From assembly GCA_934718065.1 (NCBI GenBank), contig CAKUZR010000014.1, positions 11,556 to 75,555 on the forward strand: a stretch of 64,000 bases of DNA. The letters run 5' to 3'. The notes under the pieces are model-generated. The model was given only the letters and a program-made list of their open reading frames with translations, had not been told where the DNA came from and did not search any database. The position numbers and the translations under genes are program-made. Below, piece after piece: positions 43,442 through 51,600 of this stretch. Every line of letters starts with the position of its first letter. The stretch's first letter is position 1. This DNA is from an uncultured Treponema sp. Its GTDB lineage: Bacteria; Spirochaetota; Spirochaetia; Treponematales; Treponemataceae.

Positions 43442-46225
43442 TTATTTTGCGTCGGTTGGCTTCAGGATGTTTGCCGCCTCGCTTTTTTTCCAGCGGACTG
43501 CGACTGTGTAAGGTGTTTCGCCGTAGATATTTTTTACGTTTTTGTCGAGGCCGTAGGAAATCAGGTTTTTGATTGTTTCCGCGCTGCTGACTTTTGCGGC
43601 GTAGTGAAGAATTGTGTTTCCCTGGATGTCGGTCAGCTGGCCTGAATATTTTACGATTCCGGCGAGAACTGGCGTGCTGTTGTTTTTGAGCGCAATCAGC
43701 GCGGCGTTGTTTCCTGTGCTGTCTATCTGGATGAACGGATTTGAGCCGCTTTCAAGAAGCGCGAGCGCAAGCTGGTCGTAGTTTTTTTCGATTGCGATTG
43801 CGACTGGCGTGTAGCCGCTTGAATTCCGGGTGTCGAGCGGGTAGCCTGCGGAAATCAGCGTTTTGAGCAGAGCCACTGATTTGTGGTTCTGGACTGCGAT
43901 GTGAAGCGGTGTGTTTCCGTCGCTGTCGGAGATGCTTGTGTCTTTGCCGAGGATTGCCTTGATTACTGAATCCGGCTGATCGAGGCAAAGGCTGAACGGT
44001 GTGTTTCCGTTTTTGTCGCGGCTGAGAGGATTTCCGCCCGCGTTTCTAATCAGGGCGATTACGTTTTCGTCGGCGGTGAGCGCGGCTTCGTGGTAGGAAT
44101 TTCTTCCGTTCAGGTCTTGTGTGTGCGGATTTGCGTTGTGCTCAAGGAGCATTTCGATTGTCCGTGTGTTTTTTGCTTTTACTGCGTCCATCAGGATTGT
44201 GCGTCCGTTTGTGTCGCTTGTGTTCGGGTTTGCGCCTTTTGAAAGCAGCATTTTTGCGATTTCCGGTTTTCCGCCAAGAACGGCTTCGGCGAGAGGTGTT
44301 TTTCCGGAAACGTTCTGCGCGTCAATGTTTGCTCCAAGATTTATGAGCTGCTCCGCGTCGCCTGTGTTTCCCCAGCGGACTGCAACGTGAAGCGGCGTGC
44401 TTCCAAGGTTGTCGCGCGCGTTGATTTTGCATCCTTTTCTTGCAAGAAGGGCGATTGTTTCCGGGTTTTCGTTTTTGCATGCGCTGAAAAGCGGTGTCTC
44501 GCCGTTAGCGTTTTTTGCTTCTTTGTTTGCGCCTTTTGAAATGAGCGTTTCGGCGGCGTTTTCCATTCCCCATTCAGCTGCGTAGTGAAGGGCTGTGCTG
44601 CCGATTCCGTCTGTGTCTTTTATGGTTTTTGATGTTATAAGCCATTCCATTATCTGCGGATTTTTGAGCGCCTGGCTTAGCGGCGAGTTGTTCTTGTTGT
44701 TTGTTGTAAAAATGTCCGCGTTTTTTGCAAGCAGCTTTTCGCCGATTGATTTGCGGTTTTTCAGGACTGAAATGTACAGCGCGGTGTTGCCTGCTGAGTT
44801 GCGGGCGTTCACTTCGTCGGTAAGGCTCAGGATGTACTGAATTCTTTCCTGGCTTGCGTCTGTTGAAATCGCTGTGATGAGCGGCGTGTTTCCGTCTGAG
44901 TCAACGCTGTCGATATTCTGCTTGTTCAGGATTGTCTCAAGCGTTTTGTCTGATGTGTCGGCGGCTTTCAAGGCAAGTGTCAGAGGCGTGTTTTCTTTTT
45001 TGTCTTTTGAGTTTATGTCCGCGCCGTGCTCCGCGTAGAATTTTATATGCGGAATGATTTTGTTTTCAATCGCGAGCTCAAGCGGTGTTACGCCGTCCTT
45101 GTTTCTTCCGTTTACATCCGCGCCTGCGTTCACAAGAAGTGAAAGAATTTCTTCCGGAACATTTGTCATTGTGGCTGTGTGAAGAACTGTGTCGCCGTAC
45201 ATATCTTTTCCGGTGATGTCGGAATTGTATGAAACCAGAAGGCTGTAGAGTTCCGCGCACTGTTTTTCCGGAATTATAAGAAGAATCGGTGTTTTTCCAA
45301 GATTGTCTTTCGCGTCAACTGAAGCGCCTGCGTCAAGAAGCATTTTCGCGATTTCCGTGCGGCCGTAGCGGACTGCCTCGTGGAGCGGGGTTGCCCCGGA
45401 GCTGTCCTGTACGTCTGTTGCGGCGTTATTTTCAAGAAGATATTTTGCGATGGACTTGTGTCCTCCGATTGCGGCGTAGTGCAGCGGAGTTTGTCCGTCT
45501 TCAAAGCGGTAGTTTATGTTGCGGTTTGCCACGGCTGTCTGGAAATAGTCGTATTCAGAAGAAACCGGGTCTGCGCCGTTTGTAATAAGAATCGCCGCGA
45601 TTTCCGCCATTTCACCGTTTTCAATGCTGCTGAAGGCGTAGTCGAGCGGCGTTTTTCCTTCGTTGTCTTTAGGGGAAAGCGGAATTTGTTTTCTTGCGCA
45701 GGTAAAAATCGCCATTTCATCATTTTCTTCCACAAAATAATGAAGAATTGATTTTCCTGTGATTGAGTCGCGCATTGCGGCTGTTTTTTCTGTTATAAAA
45801 ATATCGTAGTAGCTGGAATCTTTTTGAAATGCTGATTCCATCGCTGTTTTTCCGTCGGAGTCGCGGGCAAAAATATTGCATCCGTAGTTCACTAGCTGCT
45901 GGGCCGATTCCTTTGAGTTGTGTTCTATTGCAACGTGAAGAGGAGTCTGGCTTGCGTAGTTTTTCAAGTCCGGGTCTGCGCCGTAGCAAAGCAGAAAAAG
46001 CACAAGGCTTGCGTCGTTGATTTCTGCGGCTGTATGAAGCGCGGTGTTTCCGTTTTCGTCCACTGCGTTGATGTCGTATTTTGAAACAAATTTTGATTTT
46101 GCCTCTTCGATTTGATTGTTCCGTATAAGTTCCTGCACGGAAACTTCTTTTTCAGTTGAAGCGCATCCGAAAATAGAAAAAATAAGGCAAGGTGTTAAGA
46201 CTGCAAAAATGATTTTTTTTGTCAT
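43442..46225 (-). CDS. Very long ankyrin-repeat lipoprotein
   Basis: A 927-aa protein: lipobox IFGC at residues ~18-21, then about 25 tandem ankyrin repeats to the end. Examples are GNTALHTAAEINDASLVLFL, GQTPLHYAAIGGHKSIAKYL, GATPLHEAVRYGRTEIAKML, GSTPLHVAVRWGNTGDAEQL and GNTILHYAAKVSSAETIKNL. The whole chain forms one extended solenoid tethered by lipid to a membrane face. Ankyrin arrays bind proteins, and on a cell surface they could contact host or neighbouring cells. The ribosome site GAGGGG is good. It lies downstream of, and in the same direction as, the LuxR-type gene 46298-47086. Confidence 0.92.
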   Translation of the reverse strand: MTKKIIFAVLTPCLIFSIFGCASTEKEVSVQELIRNNQIEEAKSKFVSKYDINAVDENGNTALHTAAEINDASLVLFLLCYGADPDLKNYASQTPLHVAIEHNSKESAQQLVNYGCNIFARDSDGKTAMESAFQKDSSYYDIFITEKTAAMRDSITGKSILHYFVEENDEMAIFTCARKQIPLSPKDNEGKTPLDYAFSSIENGEMAEIAAILITNGADPVSSEYDYFQTAVANRNINYRFEDGQTPLHYAAIGGHKSIAKYLLENNAATDVQDSSGATPLHEAVRYGRTEIAKMLLDAGASVDAKDNLGKTPILLIIPEKQCAELYSLLVSYNSDITGKDMYGDTVLHTATMTNVPEEILSLLVNAGADVNGRNKDGVTPLELAIENKIIPHIKFYAEHGADINSKDKKENTPLTLALKAADTSDKTLETILNKQNIDSVDSDGNTPLITAISTDASQERIQYILSLTDEVNARNSAGNTALYISVLKNRKSIGEKLLAKNADIFTTNNKNNSPLSQALKNPQIMEWLITSKTIKDTDGIGSTALHYAAEWGMENAAETLISKGANKEAKNANGETPLFSACKNENPETIALLARKGCKINARDNLGSTPLHVAVRWGNTGDAEQLINLGANIDAQNVSGKTPLAEAVLGGKPEIAKMLLSKGANPNTSDTNGRTILMDAVKAKNTRTIEMLLEHNANPHTQDLNGRNSYHEAALTADENVIALIRNAGGNPLSRDKNGNTPFSLCLDQPDSVIKAILGKDTSISDSDGNTPLHIAVQNHKSVALLKTLISAGYPLDTRNSSGYTPVAIAIEKNYDQLALALLESGSNPFIQIDSTGNNAALIALKNNSTPVLAGIVKYSGQLTDIQGNTILHYAAKVSSAETIKNLISYGLDKNVKNIYGETPYTVAVRWKKSEAANILKPTDAK

Positions 46226-46297
46226 ATTTCCCCTCTAACGTAAAAAAAATAATTTTCTACGTAGAGTATCGGAAAATAAAAAAAAACATTTAGGATT

Positions 46298-47086
46298 TTA
46301 TCGTTTTACAAAATATTGAAGAAGAAGAATGTGCAGCTCTTTTAGGTTCTGAACCTGGAATTTTTCGAAAACCTCGGACATATCTTTTTTGACTGTTGAT
46401 GTGCTTACCCGGAACTGGTTCGCCAGCTGAGAGTAGCTTTTTTGAGAGGAAATATATTCCAGCACAAGGTCAATCTGCCGTTCTGTAAGACCGTAGTTTG
46501 AAAGGTGCAGTGGTGTTCCTTTTGGAGGCAGCTTGATATTCGGGTTCTGCGGTATAACGGTGGTAAGCGGAATGAGCAAAGTTTCAAGCTTTTTGTAGAC
46601 ATAGAAATAAAAAGCGAAGAAAAAAAGCGATGTGGCCACAGAAATGTGTATGTACATTATTCCGCGCATGCCCCATTGGACTGCGTAGTAGCTGTAGCCA
46701 ACAAGAACTGCGACCCATACTAGCAGTATGCAGGTGATTTTCAGCCTTATCCGCGTTTTGAAGAATCCGTTCGCAAAGCAAAGGATTATAAACGCTGAGT
46801 AAAGAAATGTCCCCAGCGTGTTGTAGCCTGTCAAGGTTGTTGAAACTGCCTGTACAAATAGAAGAGAAACTTGCGCCTGCCAGATTGAAGGCTTGAACGT
46901 AAGAAAAAGCGCGGTCGCCGCTGAAACCAGATTTATACAGAAAACTGTGACATCTTGTTTTGGAATTACAGTAGTTTTTTCCCTAGGATGCTTATAACTC
47001 ATCACTGCTGCGCATAGAAGAACAAGAAATGCAAAAAAGCACATAACTCTCGCCGCCGAAAATTTCTGTTTTATATTTGCATTCAT
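46298..47086 (-). CDS. Membrane-anchored LuxR-type transcriptional regulator (paralogue)
   Basis: A 262-aa protein with the same plan as 942-1709: about six hydrophobic helices to residue ~165, then a LuxR helix-turn-helix (LSNYGLTERQIDLVLEYISS, YSQLANQFRVSTSTVKKDMS, FEKFQVQNLKELHILLL). TATAAT (47095-47100) ends 8 nt before the ATG, so it too should be near-leaderless. Its upstream region holds a six-unit palindromic array and a G10 tract. It may control the ankyrin lipoprotein gene 72 bp downstream on the same strand. The membrane signal it senses is unknown. Confidence 0.87.
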   Translation of the reverse strand: MNANIKQKFSAARVMCFFAFLVLLCAAVMSYKHPREKTTVIPKQDVTVFCINLVSAATALFLTFKPSIWQAQVSLLFVQAVSTTLTGYNTLGTFLYSAFIILCFANGFFKTRIRLKITCILLVWVAVLVGYSYYAVQWGMRGIMYIHISVATSLFFFAFYFYVYKKLETLLIPLTTVIPQNPNIKLPPKGTPLHLSNYGLTERQIDLVLEYISSQKSYSQLANQFRVSTSTVKKDMSEVFEKFQVQNLKELHILLLQYFVKR

Positions 47087-47094
47087 AGGTATCT

Positions 47095-47100
47095 ATTATA
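47095..47100 (-). promoter_or_regulatory. -10 element of the second LuxR-type gene
   Basis: TATAAT on the reverse strand ends 8 nt before the ATG at 47086. Confidence 0.5.
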
Positions 47101-47131
47101 TGGATATTCTGAAAAATTACAAATGAAAAAA

Positions 47132-47260
47132 GTAACCGCGGTTATTTTTCAGTAACTTCGGTTATTTTTTTGGTAACCGCGGTTATTTTTTGGTAACTTC
47201 GGTTATTTTTTTTCGTGGGGGGGGGGTAACCGTGGTTATTTTTTAGTAACTTCGGTTATT
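47132..47260. repeat. Six-unit palindromic array with embedded G10 tract
   Basis: Six units of GTAAC - CGCG, TTCG or CGTG - GTTA followed by a T-run, at a period of 20-22 bp apart from one longer gap. GTAACCGCGGTTA and GTAACTTCGGTTA alternate. A run of ten G (47217-47226) separates units four and five. As RNA each unit is a short stem with a UUCG or CGCG loop and a U-tract. The same unit occurs three times at 54142-54202. Confidence 0.85.
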
Positions 47261-47362
47261 TCGTATTTTAACGTATTCTTTTTATTCCAAAAACAAAGTA
47301 ATATTTATTCCGAGAGATTGATATATATTTGAGAGTTTTAAAAGTTCTTGAGAGTTTTCTGG

Positions 47363-47394
47363 AATCGCCGGGTTTTTCCTGGCGATTTTTTTTT
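47363..47394 (+). terminator. Intrinsic terminator with no gene upstream on this strand
   Basis: AATCGCCGGG and CCTGGCGATT form a 10-bp stem with a T5 loop and a T9 tail. No plus-strand gene precedes it, so it may end a small RNA or act as an attenuator ahead of glyS. Upstream, TTGAGAGTTTT occurs twice (about 47330 and 47348). Confidence 0.8.
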
Positions 47395-47522
47395 GCGTTT
47401 GAACTATCTTAATATTTTTTTTTGTGGTAGGCTATAAAAACGCATTCAGCGCAACCGTTCCTTGGTTCTGCACGAAGCGAAAAAACTAAAACGGCCCACG
47501 CCAGAGTCGAAAGGAGTTCTAA

Positions 47523-49013
47523 ATGGCAAATACAAAAGACACACACGCATGTACTTTGGACAAAATCATCAGTCTTTGCAAGAGAAGAGGCTTTGTTTAC
47601 CAGGCTTCAGAAATTTACGGAGGACAGGCTGGCGCCTGGGATTACGGTCCGCTCGGTGTGGATTTTAAAAGAAATATTCAGAATGCCTGGTGGCATTATA
47701 TGATTCAGCTTCACGATGATGTTGTAGGCCTTGACTCGGCGATTTTCCAGCATCATACAACATGGAAGGCTTCCGGCCACGTTGACCATTTTTCAGATCC
47801 AATGGTTGACTGTCTTGAATGCAATGCCCGCCACCGCGCAGACAAACTTATAGAAGATTTTGTTGCGGCAAATCCGGACAAAGACCCTGGAAAGCCGGTT
47901 GACACAATGACGCACGATGAAATGAAAGCGTACATCGATGCGAATGTAAACTGCCCTACCTGCGGCTCTAAAAACAGAAAATACACAGCTGTCCGCGAAT
48001 TCAACCTTATGTTCAAAACTTACCAGGGACCGATTGCGGATGACTCTCATCTTATTTATCTTCGCCCTGAAACCTGCCAGGGAATTTTTACGGATTTCAA
48101 GAATATTGTTCAGTCAAACCGCATGAAAATTCCTTTCGGTGTTGCTCAGGTTGGAAAATCGTTCCGAAACGAAATTATTTTCAAGAATTTTATTTTCAGA
48201 ACTTGTGAATTTGAGCAGATGGAAATGGAATATTTCTGCAAGCCTGGAACTGAGGACGAAACTTTTGAGCGATGGCGAAAAGAACGCTGGGCTTTCTATT
48301 TGAAGTACGGAATTCCGGAAAAGCAGCTTAAATGGCACCACCACGACAAGCTTGCCCACTACGCGAAGGATGCCTACGATATCACTTATAATTTCCCGAT
48401 TGGATTCGAGGAAGTTGAAGGAATTCACTCGCGCACAGATTTCGACCTTTCGCAGCACCAGCTTTATTCAAAGAAAGATATGTCTTACATCGACCAGGAA
48501 GACGGAAACAAGAAATACATTCCTTATGTTGTTGAAACTTCTGCCGGCCTGAACAGAAATTTCCTGATGTTCCTTTGCGAGGCTTACGAAGAGGAAAATG
48601 TTTCAACAGAAGAAGGCAAGGAAGACTACAGAACTGTTCTGCATCTTGATCCGCGGCTTGCGCCAATCACAGTTGCGGTTCTTCCATTGATGAAAAAGGA
48701 CGGGCTTGCTGAAAAGGCGAAGGAAATCCAGCATCATTTGAAGGAAGATTTTGTAACAGATTTTGATGTTTCAGGAACTGTTGGAAAGCGTTACCGCCGC
48801 CAGGATGAAGTTGGAACACCTTTCTGCGTTACCGTTGACTACGACACAATCCAGGAAACAAAGGAAGACGGCTCAAAGAACGAATTCTACAACACAGTCA
48901 CAGTTCGTTTCCGCGATTCAATGAAGCAGGAGCGCGTTCATCTTGACGAGCTTATTCCGTTCATTCAGAAAGCAATCCGCGAATACAAGCCTGTGGAAAG
49001 AAAAGACAGATAA
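47523..49013 (+). CDS. glyS: Glycyl-tRNA synthetase (alpha2 type)
   Basis: A 496-aa class II synthetase of the eukaryote/Gram-positive dimer type. It has the family opening LCKRRGFVYQASEIYGGQAG, a zinc-like pair of CxxC sites (VDCLECNARH, VNCPTCGSKN), motif 2 VAQVGKSFRNEIIFKN and the motif 3 region. The C-terminal anticodon-binding domain starts near APITVAVLPLMKKDGLAEKA. AGGAG lies 5-7 nt before the ATG. A terminator hairpin 130 bp upstream suggests some transcript control. Confidence 0.97.
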   Translation: MANTKDTHACTLDKIISLCKRRGFVYQASEIYGGQAGAWDYGPLGVDFKRNIQNAWWHYMIQLHDDVVGLDSAIFQHHTTWKASGHVDHFSDPMVDCLECNARHRADKLIEDFVAANPDKDPGKPVDTMTHDEMKAYIDANVNCPTCGSKNRKYTAVREFNLMFKTYQGPIADDSHLIYLRPETCQGIFTDFKNIVQSNRMKIPFGVAQVGKSFRNEIIFKNFIFRTCEFEQMEMEYFCKPGTEDETFERWRKERWAFYLKYGIPEKQLKWHHHDKLAHYAKDAYDITYNFPIGFEEVEGIHSRTDFDLSQHQLYSKKDMSYIDQEDGNKKYIPYVVETSAGLNRNFLMFLCEAYEEENVSTEEGKEDYRTVLHLDPRLAPITVAVLPLMKKDGLAEKAKEIQHHLKEDFVTDFDVSGTVGKRYRRQDEVGTPFCVTVDYDTIQETKEDGSKNEFYNTVTVRFRDSMKQERVHLDELIPFIQKAIREYKPVERKDR

Positions 49014-49094
49014 AAAATTGCGGCGGGGAGTTGAAATGCAGTTCTGGAGCCGGCTGTTCTAACGGCTGAAACCAGGGCTGCATGGAGGTTTTTA

Positions 49095-49856
49095 ATGGAA
49101 TACGTTCGACTTGGAAAATCAAATCTGATGATTTCCCGTGTTGCTTTTGGCGCAATGTCTTTGACAAAGGCCGGAAATGATGAAAAAGCGGCTGAGCTTG
49201 TTCGGAGCGCTTACAACCAGGGAATCAATTTTTTTGACACTTCCAGAAATACTCCTGACTGCGAGAAGCTTCTGGGCGACGCGCTGGGCGACATCCGCTC
49301 CTCCGTGGTGATTGCCTCAAAGACAAGCGCGCAGAGCGGGGCGGAAGTTTTAAGCGATTTGGAAACAAGTTTGAACGTTATGCACACCGATTCAATAGAT
49401 TTGTACCAGTATGAGTCGGATTCGTTTATTCCGGAGGAAAACGGAATTGACGGAATTTATTCGGCGTTAAAAACCTTGAAGGCTTCCGGCAAGATAAAAA
49501 GCTTCGGGCTGGCCACAACGGATTTTGACATTGCTGAAAAAGCTATTTCCGGCGGCTTATACGACACGATTCAGTTTCCGTTCAGCATGATAAGCTCCGA
49601 CAGAACGAGGCAGCTTGTTGAGCTTTGCCGCGAGAATGACATTGGCTTTATTGCGATGCAGCCGTTGTGCGGAGGAATTCTTACTTCGATTCCGCTGGCT
49701 TACGGTTTTCTGCGCGAATACGAAAATGTTGTGCCGCTCTGGGGCGCTCAGTCTTTGCAGGAGCTGGAGCAAATTCTTTATTTCAATGACCATCCGCCGG
49801 TAGTTGATGAAAAATTCAATGAGGATGTTGAAAAAATCCGCGCGTTTTTCAGCTGA
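49095..49856 (+). CDS. Aldo/keto reductase-fold protein with altered active site
   Basis: A 253-aa TIM-barrel protein, somewhat short for the family. Fold landmarks are clear: RLGKSNLMISRVAFGAMSL, NQGINFFDTSRN, SVVIASKTSAQS, TDSIDLYQYESD, GKIKSFGLATTD. Of the catalytic tetrad Asp/Tyr/Lys/His, Asp (FFDT) and Lys (ASKT) remain, but the VYG-type Tyr region reads RNTPDCE and the LxxLH His position reads QYE. So it may not reduce carbonyls. The late strand FIAMQPLCGGIL is intact. GGAGG precedes the ATG. Confidence 0.87.
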   Translation: MEYVRLGKSNLMISRVAFGAMSLTKAGNDEKAAELVRSAYNQGINFFDTSRNTPDCEKLLGDALGDIRSSVVIASKTSAQSGAEVLSDLETSLNVMHTDSIDLYQYESDSFIPEENGIDGIYSALKTLKASGKIKSFGLATTDFDIAEKAISGGLYDTIQFPFSMISSDRTRQLVELCRENDIGFIAMQPLCGGILTSIPLAYGFLREYENVVPLWGAQSLQELEQILYFNDHPPVVDEKFNEDVEKIRAFFS

Positions 49857-49859
49857 TTT

Positions 49860-50005
49860 CTGATGTGGCAAGGATTGGAAGGTCGCGCGGAGCGCGTTGC
49901 GGAATAAAAACGGAGTTTTTGTGGAGCAATGGAGGCGAAGGCCGGAAACCTGGAAAGCCTGGTTTTGGTTGGTGAGCCTGCCGAACCAAGCAAAAGCCAC
50001 CCAAA
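49860..50005. repeat. Dispersed repeat R2, copy 2 (inverted)
   Basis: Reverse-complement match to 17085-17285: GTGGCAAGGATTGGAAGGTC, GGAGGCGAAGGCCGGAAACC, TGGAAAGCCTGGTTTTGG, AGCAAAAGCCACCCAAA. About 55 bp shorter in the middle. It lies between the convergent aldo/keto reductase and HD-GYP genes. Confidence 0.75.
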
Positions 50006-50025
50006 TAAAAAATATCAAACTAAAG

Positions 50026-51372
50026 CTAGTTGAATTCGCTTAAATCAACTGAACTGAATCCTTGGTCGTCTTTTTTCTCTTTTTCTTTTGCGTTTTCAAG
50101 GGCGTTTGTAAGCTCCGCGGTCTGGGCTGTGATTTTTCGCTGCATATCAAGCGTTTTCTGCACGTCGGCCTGCTCTTCCTTTGTAAGAACACGGACAATT
50201 TTATTCAGGTTGTTGTCGGTCTGGAGCGTTTTTGGCGAGCCGTCCGGCTCTGTTTCGTTCACAAGCTGGACAATCGGATTTTTCGGATTGTTCGGGGAAA
50301 CGTCTGAAACGATTGCGATTTTTCCGTTCTGAAGATACACAAAAGCGCCAATCGGGAAAAGTGAAAGGCTGTAAAGAAGCGCTTTGATTACCGTTGCATC
50401 GTACTGCTGGTTTTCGTTTTTCAGCATTTCAATCATTGCGTCGAAAGTTGTGCGCTCGGTTTTGTAAAGGCGCGGCGCGGTGATTGCCTCGAATGAGCAG
50501 GCGACCGCGATTATTTTTGCATAGTTTGAGATTTTTTCGCCGGTCAGGTGCTGAGGATAGCCTTTGCCGTTTTCTTTTTCGTGGTGCTCCAGGACTCCAA
50601 GCTGGATGCTAAGCGGAAAATTCAGTTCCTTCAGGATTGCGCAGCCAAGCAGCGGATGCGTTGAAATTTGTGTGCGTTCGCTGTTCGTAAGTTTCCGGTT
50701 CGACATATAAAGCTGCGGAGGAAGGCGGAGCATTCCGATTTCGTGGAGAATGCTCGTGATTCCAAGCTCAATCAGCTTTGAAATCGGAATATGAAGCTCA
50801 AGTCCGAGCGTGATTGCAAGAACTGTTGAGCGCATTGAATGTATTACCAGAAAATTCTTGCTTCGCTGCTCCGCTGAAGGCGTAATCCGCAGAACATAAC
50901 GTTTGTTGTCCTTGATGAAAATGCAAAGGTCTTTCACGGTGTCGGAAAGTTCCTGGTAGTTTATTTTTTTTCTGGTGGCGTAGTCGGTGTAGACTGAATT
51001 GATGTAATTCATGTATTCGTTGTAAACGGTCTGCACTGATTCAAGTCGGGAACGCTCAGTGTTCGCGAATTTTCCGGAATTTGCCTGTTCAAGCGCGTGC
51101 TTCAGGGAATTTTTGGCTTTTTCTTCAGCCTGAATTTTTGCGATTTCCTGCTTTGACTTGTCAGTTTTTTGAACTGGAAGCCCGATGTCGCCGCCAAGGC
51201 TCATGTCCGCATCGCATGAAAATTCAGAGAAATTCCATTCAGCCAGGGCTTTTGTGAGCGATTCTGTAACAGGAACGGCAACCGGAAGGAGTAAAAAATT
51301 GTCATCAAGCATAAGGTCGCTTTTAAAAGTTAAATCAGGTTTCAAGGCATTAATATTTACTTTTGTACTCAT
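50026..51372 (-). CDS. HD-GYP domain protein with degenerate metal site
   Basis: A 448-aa protein. Residues 1-170 are an uncharacterised helical N-domain. The HD-GYP domain spans ~175-345. His178, His210, His239, His263/264 and the GYP triplet (residues 271-273, KENGKGYPQHLTGEK) are kept. The hallmark HD is HE (H210, E211 in ILHEIGML), and the late Asp motif normally read as ADVYDA is ACSFEA. HD-GYP proteins hydrolyse c-di-GMP; with these changes activity is doubtful. GGAG lies 8 nt before ATG 51372. A transcribed-looking leader with a strong hairpin lies upstream. Confidence 0.87.
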   Translation of the reverse strand: MSTKVNINALKPDLTFKSDLMLDDNFLLLPVAVPVTESLTKALAEWNFSEFSCDADMSLGGDIGLPVQKTDKSKQEIAKIQAEEKAKNSLKHALEQANSGKFANTERSRLESVQTVYNEYMNYINSVYTDYATRKKINYQELSDTVKDLCIFIKDNKRYVLRITPSAEQRSKNFLVIHSMRSTVLAITLGLELHIPISKLIELGITSILHEIGMLRLPPQLYMSNRKLTNSERTQISTHPLLGCAILKELNFPLSIQLGVLEHHEKENGKGYPQHLTGEKISNYAKIIAVACSFEAITAPRLYKTERTTFDAMIEMLKNENQQYDATVIKALLYSLSLFPIGAFVYLQNGKIAIVSDVSPNNPKNPIVQLVNETEPDGSPKTLQTDNNLNKIVRVLTKEEQADVQKTLDMQRKITAQTAELTNALENAKEKEKKDDQGFSSVDLSEFN

Positions 51373-51475
51373 AGACAATACTCCACTTTGAATATCGGAA
51401 AAAATTGCGGAATCTTTAGTTTTTTGTTGCGCGTGCGGCGGTGTGGCGGCCTTGTTCGGAGAAAATTCAAAACTG

Positions 51476-51600
51476 CAAAAAAAAACTTGAAAAACCTCAC
51501 ACGTTTTTCAAGTTTTCAATGGAATTTTCCATTTTTGAAGGACACATAGATTACAGGCGTCTGGATGTCTACACGTCTGTAACTTGCTGTACTTATATTA
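51476..51600 (-). ncRNA. Candidate small RNA or 5' leader
   Basis: On the reverse strand a -10-like TATAAG (in GATAATATAAGTACAGC) is followed by about 110 nt. These contain TTACAGACG mirrored by CGCCTGTAA and GGAAAATTCC, and end in the terminator 51482-51516. It could be an independent small RNA or a regulatory leader of the HD-GYP gene. I could not match it to a known riboswitch, and no coding frame is convincing. The rest of the 51373-51762 gap shows nothing else apart from the terminator at 51723. Confidence 0.35.
51482..51516 (-). terminator. Strong hairpin in the leader region of the HD-GYP gene
   Basis: AAAACTTGAAAAAC pairs with GTTTTTCAAGTTTT (14 bp, perfect) around a 7-base loop. On the reverse strand a T-run follows. 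It lies 110 bp upstream of the HD-GYP start and could be an attenuator or end a small RNA (see 51476-51600). Confidence 0.75.

Noticed and set aside
44119..44840. Several plus-strand open frames opposite the ankyrin gene
   Set aside because: They are antisense shadows of the periodic ankyrin repeats.
51476..51600. c-di-GMP (GEMM) riboswitch ahead of the HD-GYP gene
   Set aside because: I could not find the conserved GEMM sequence blocks; kept only as an unassigned leader or small RNA.
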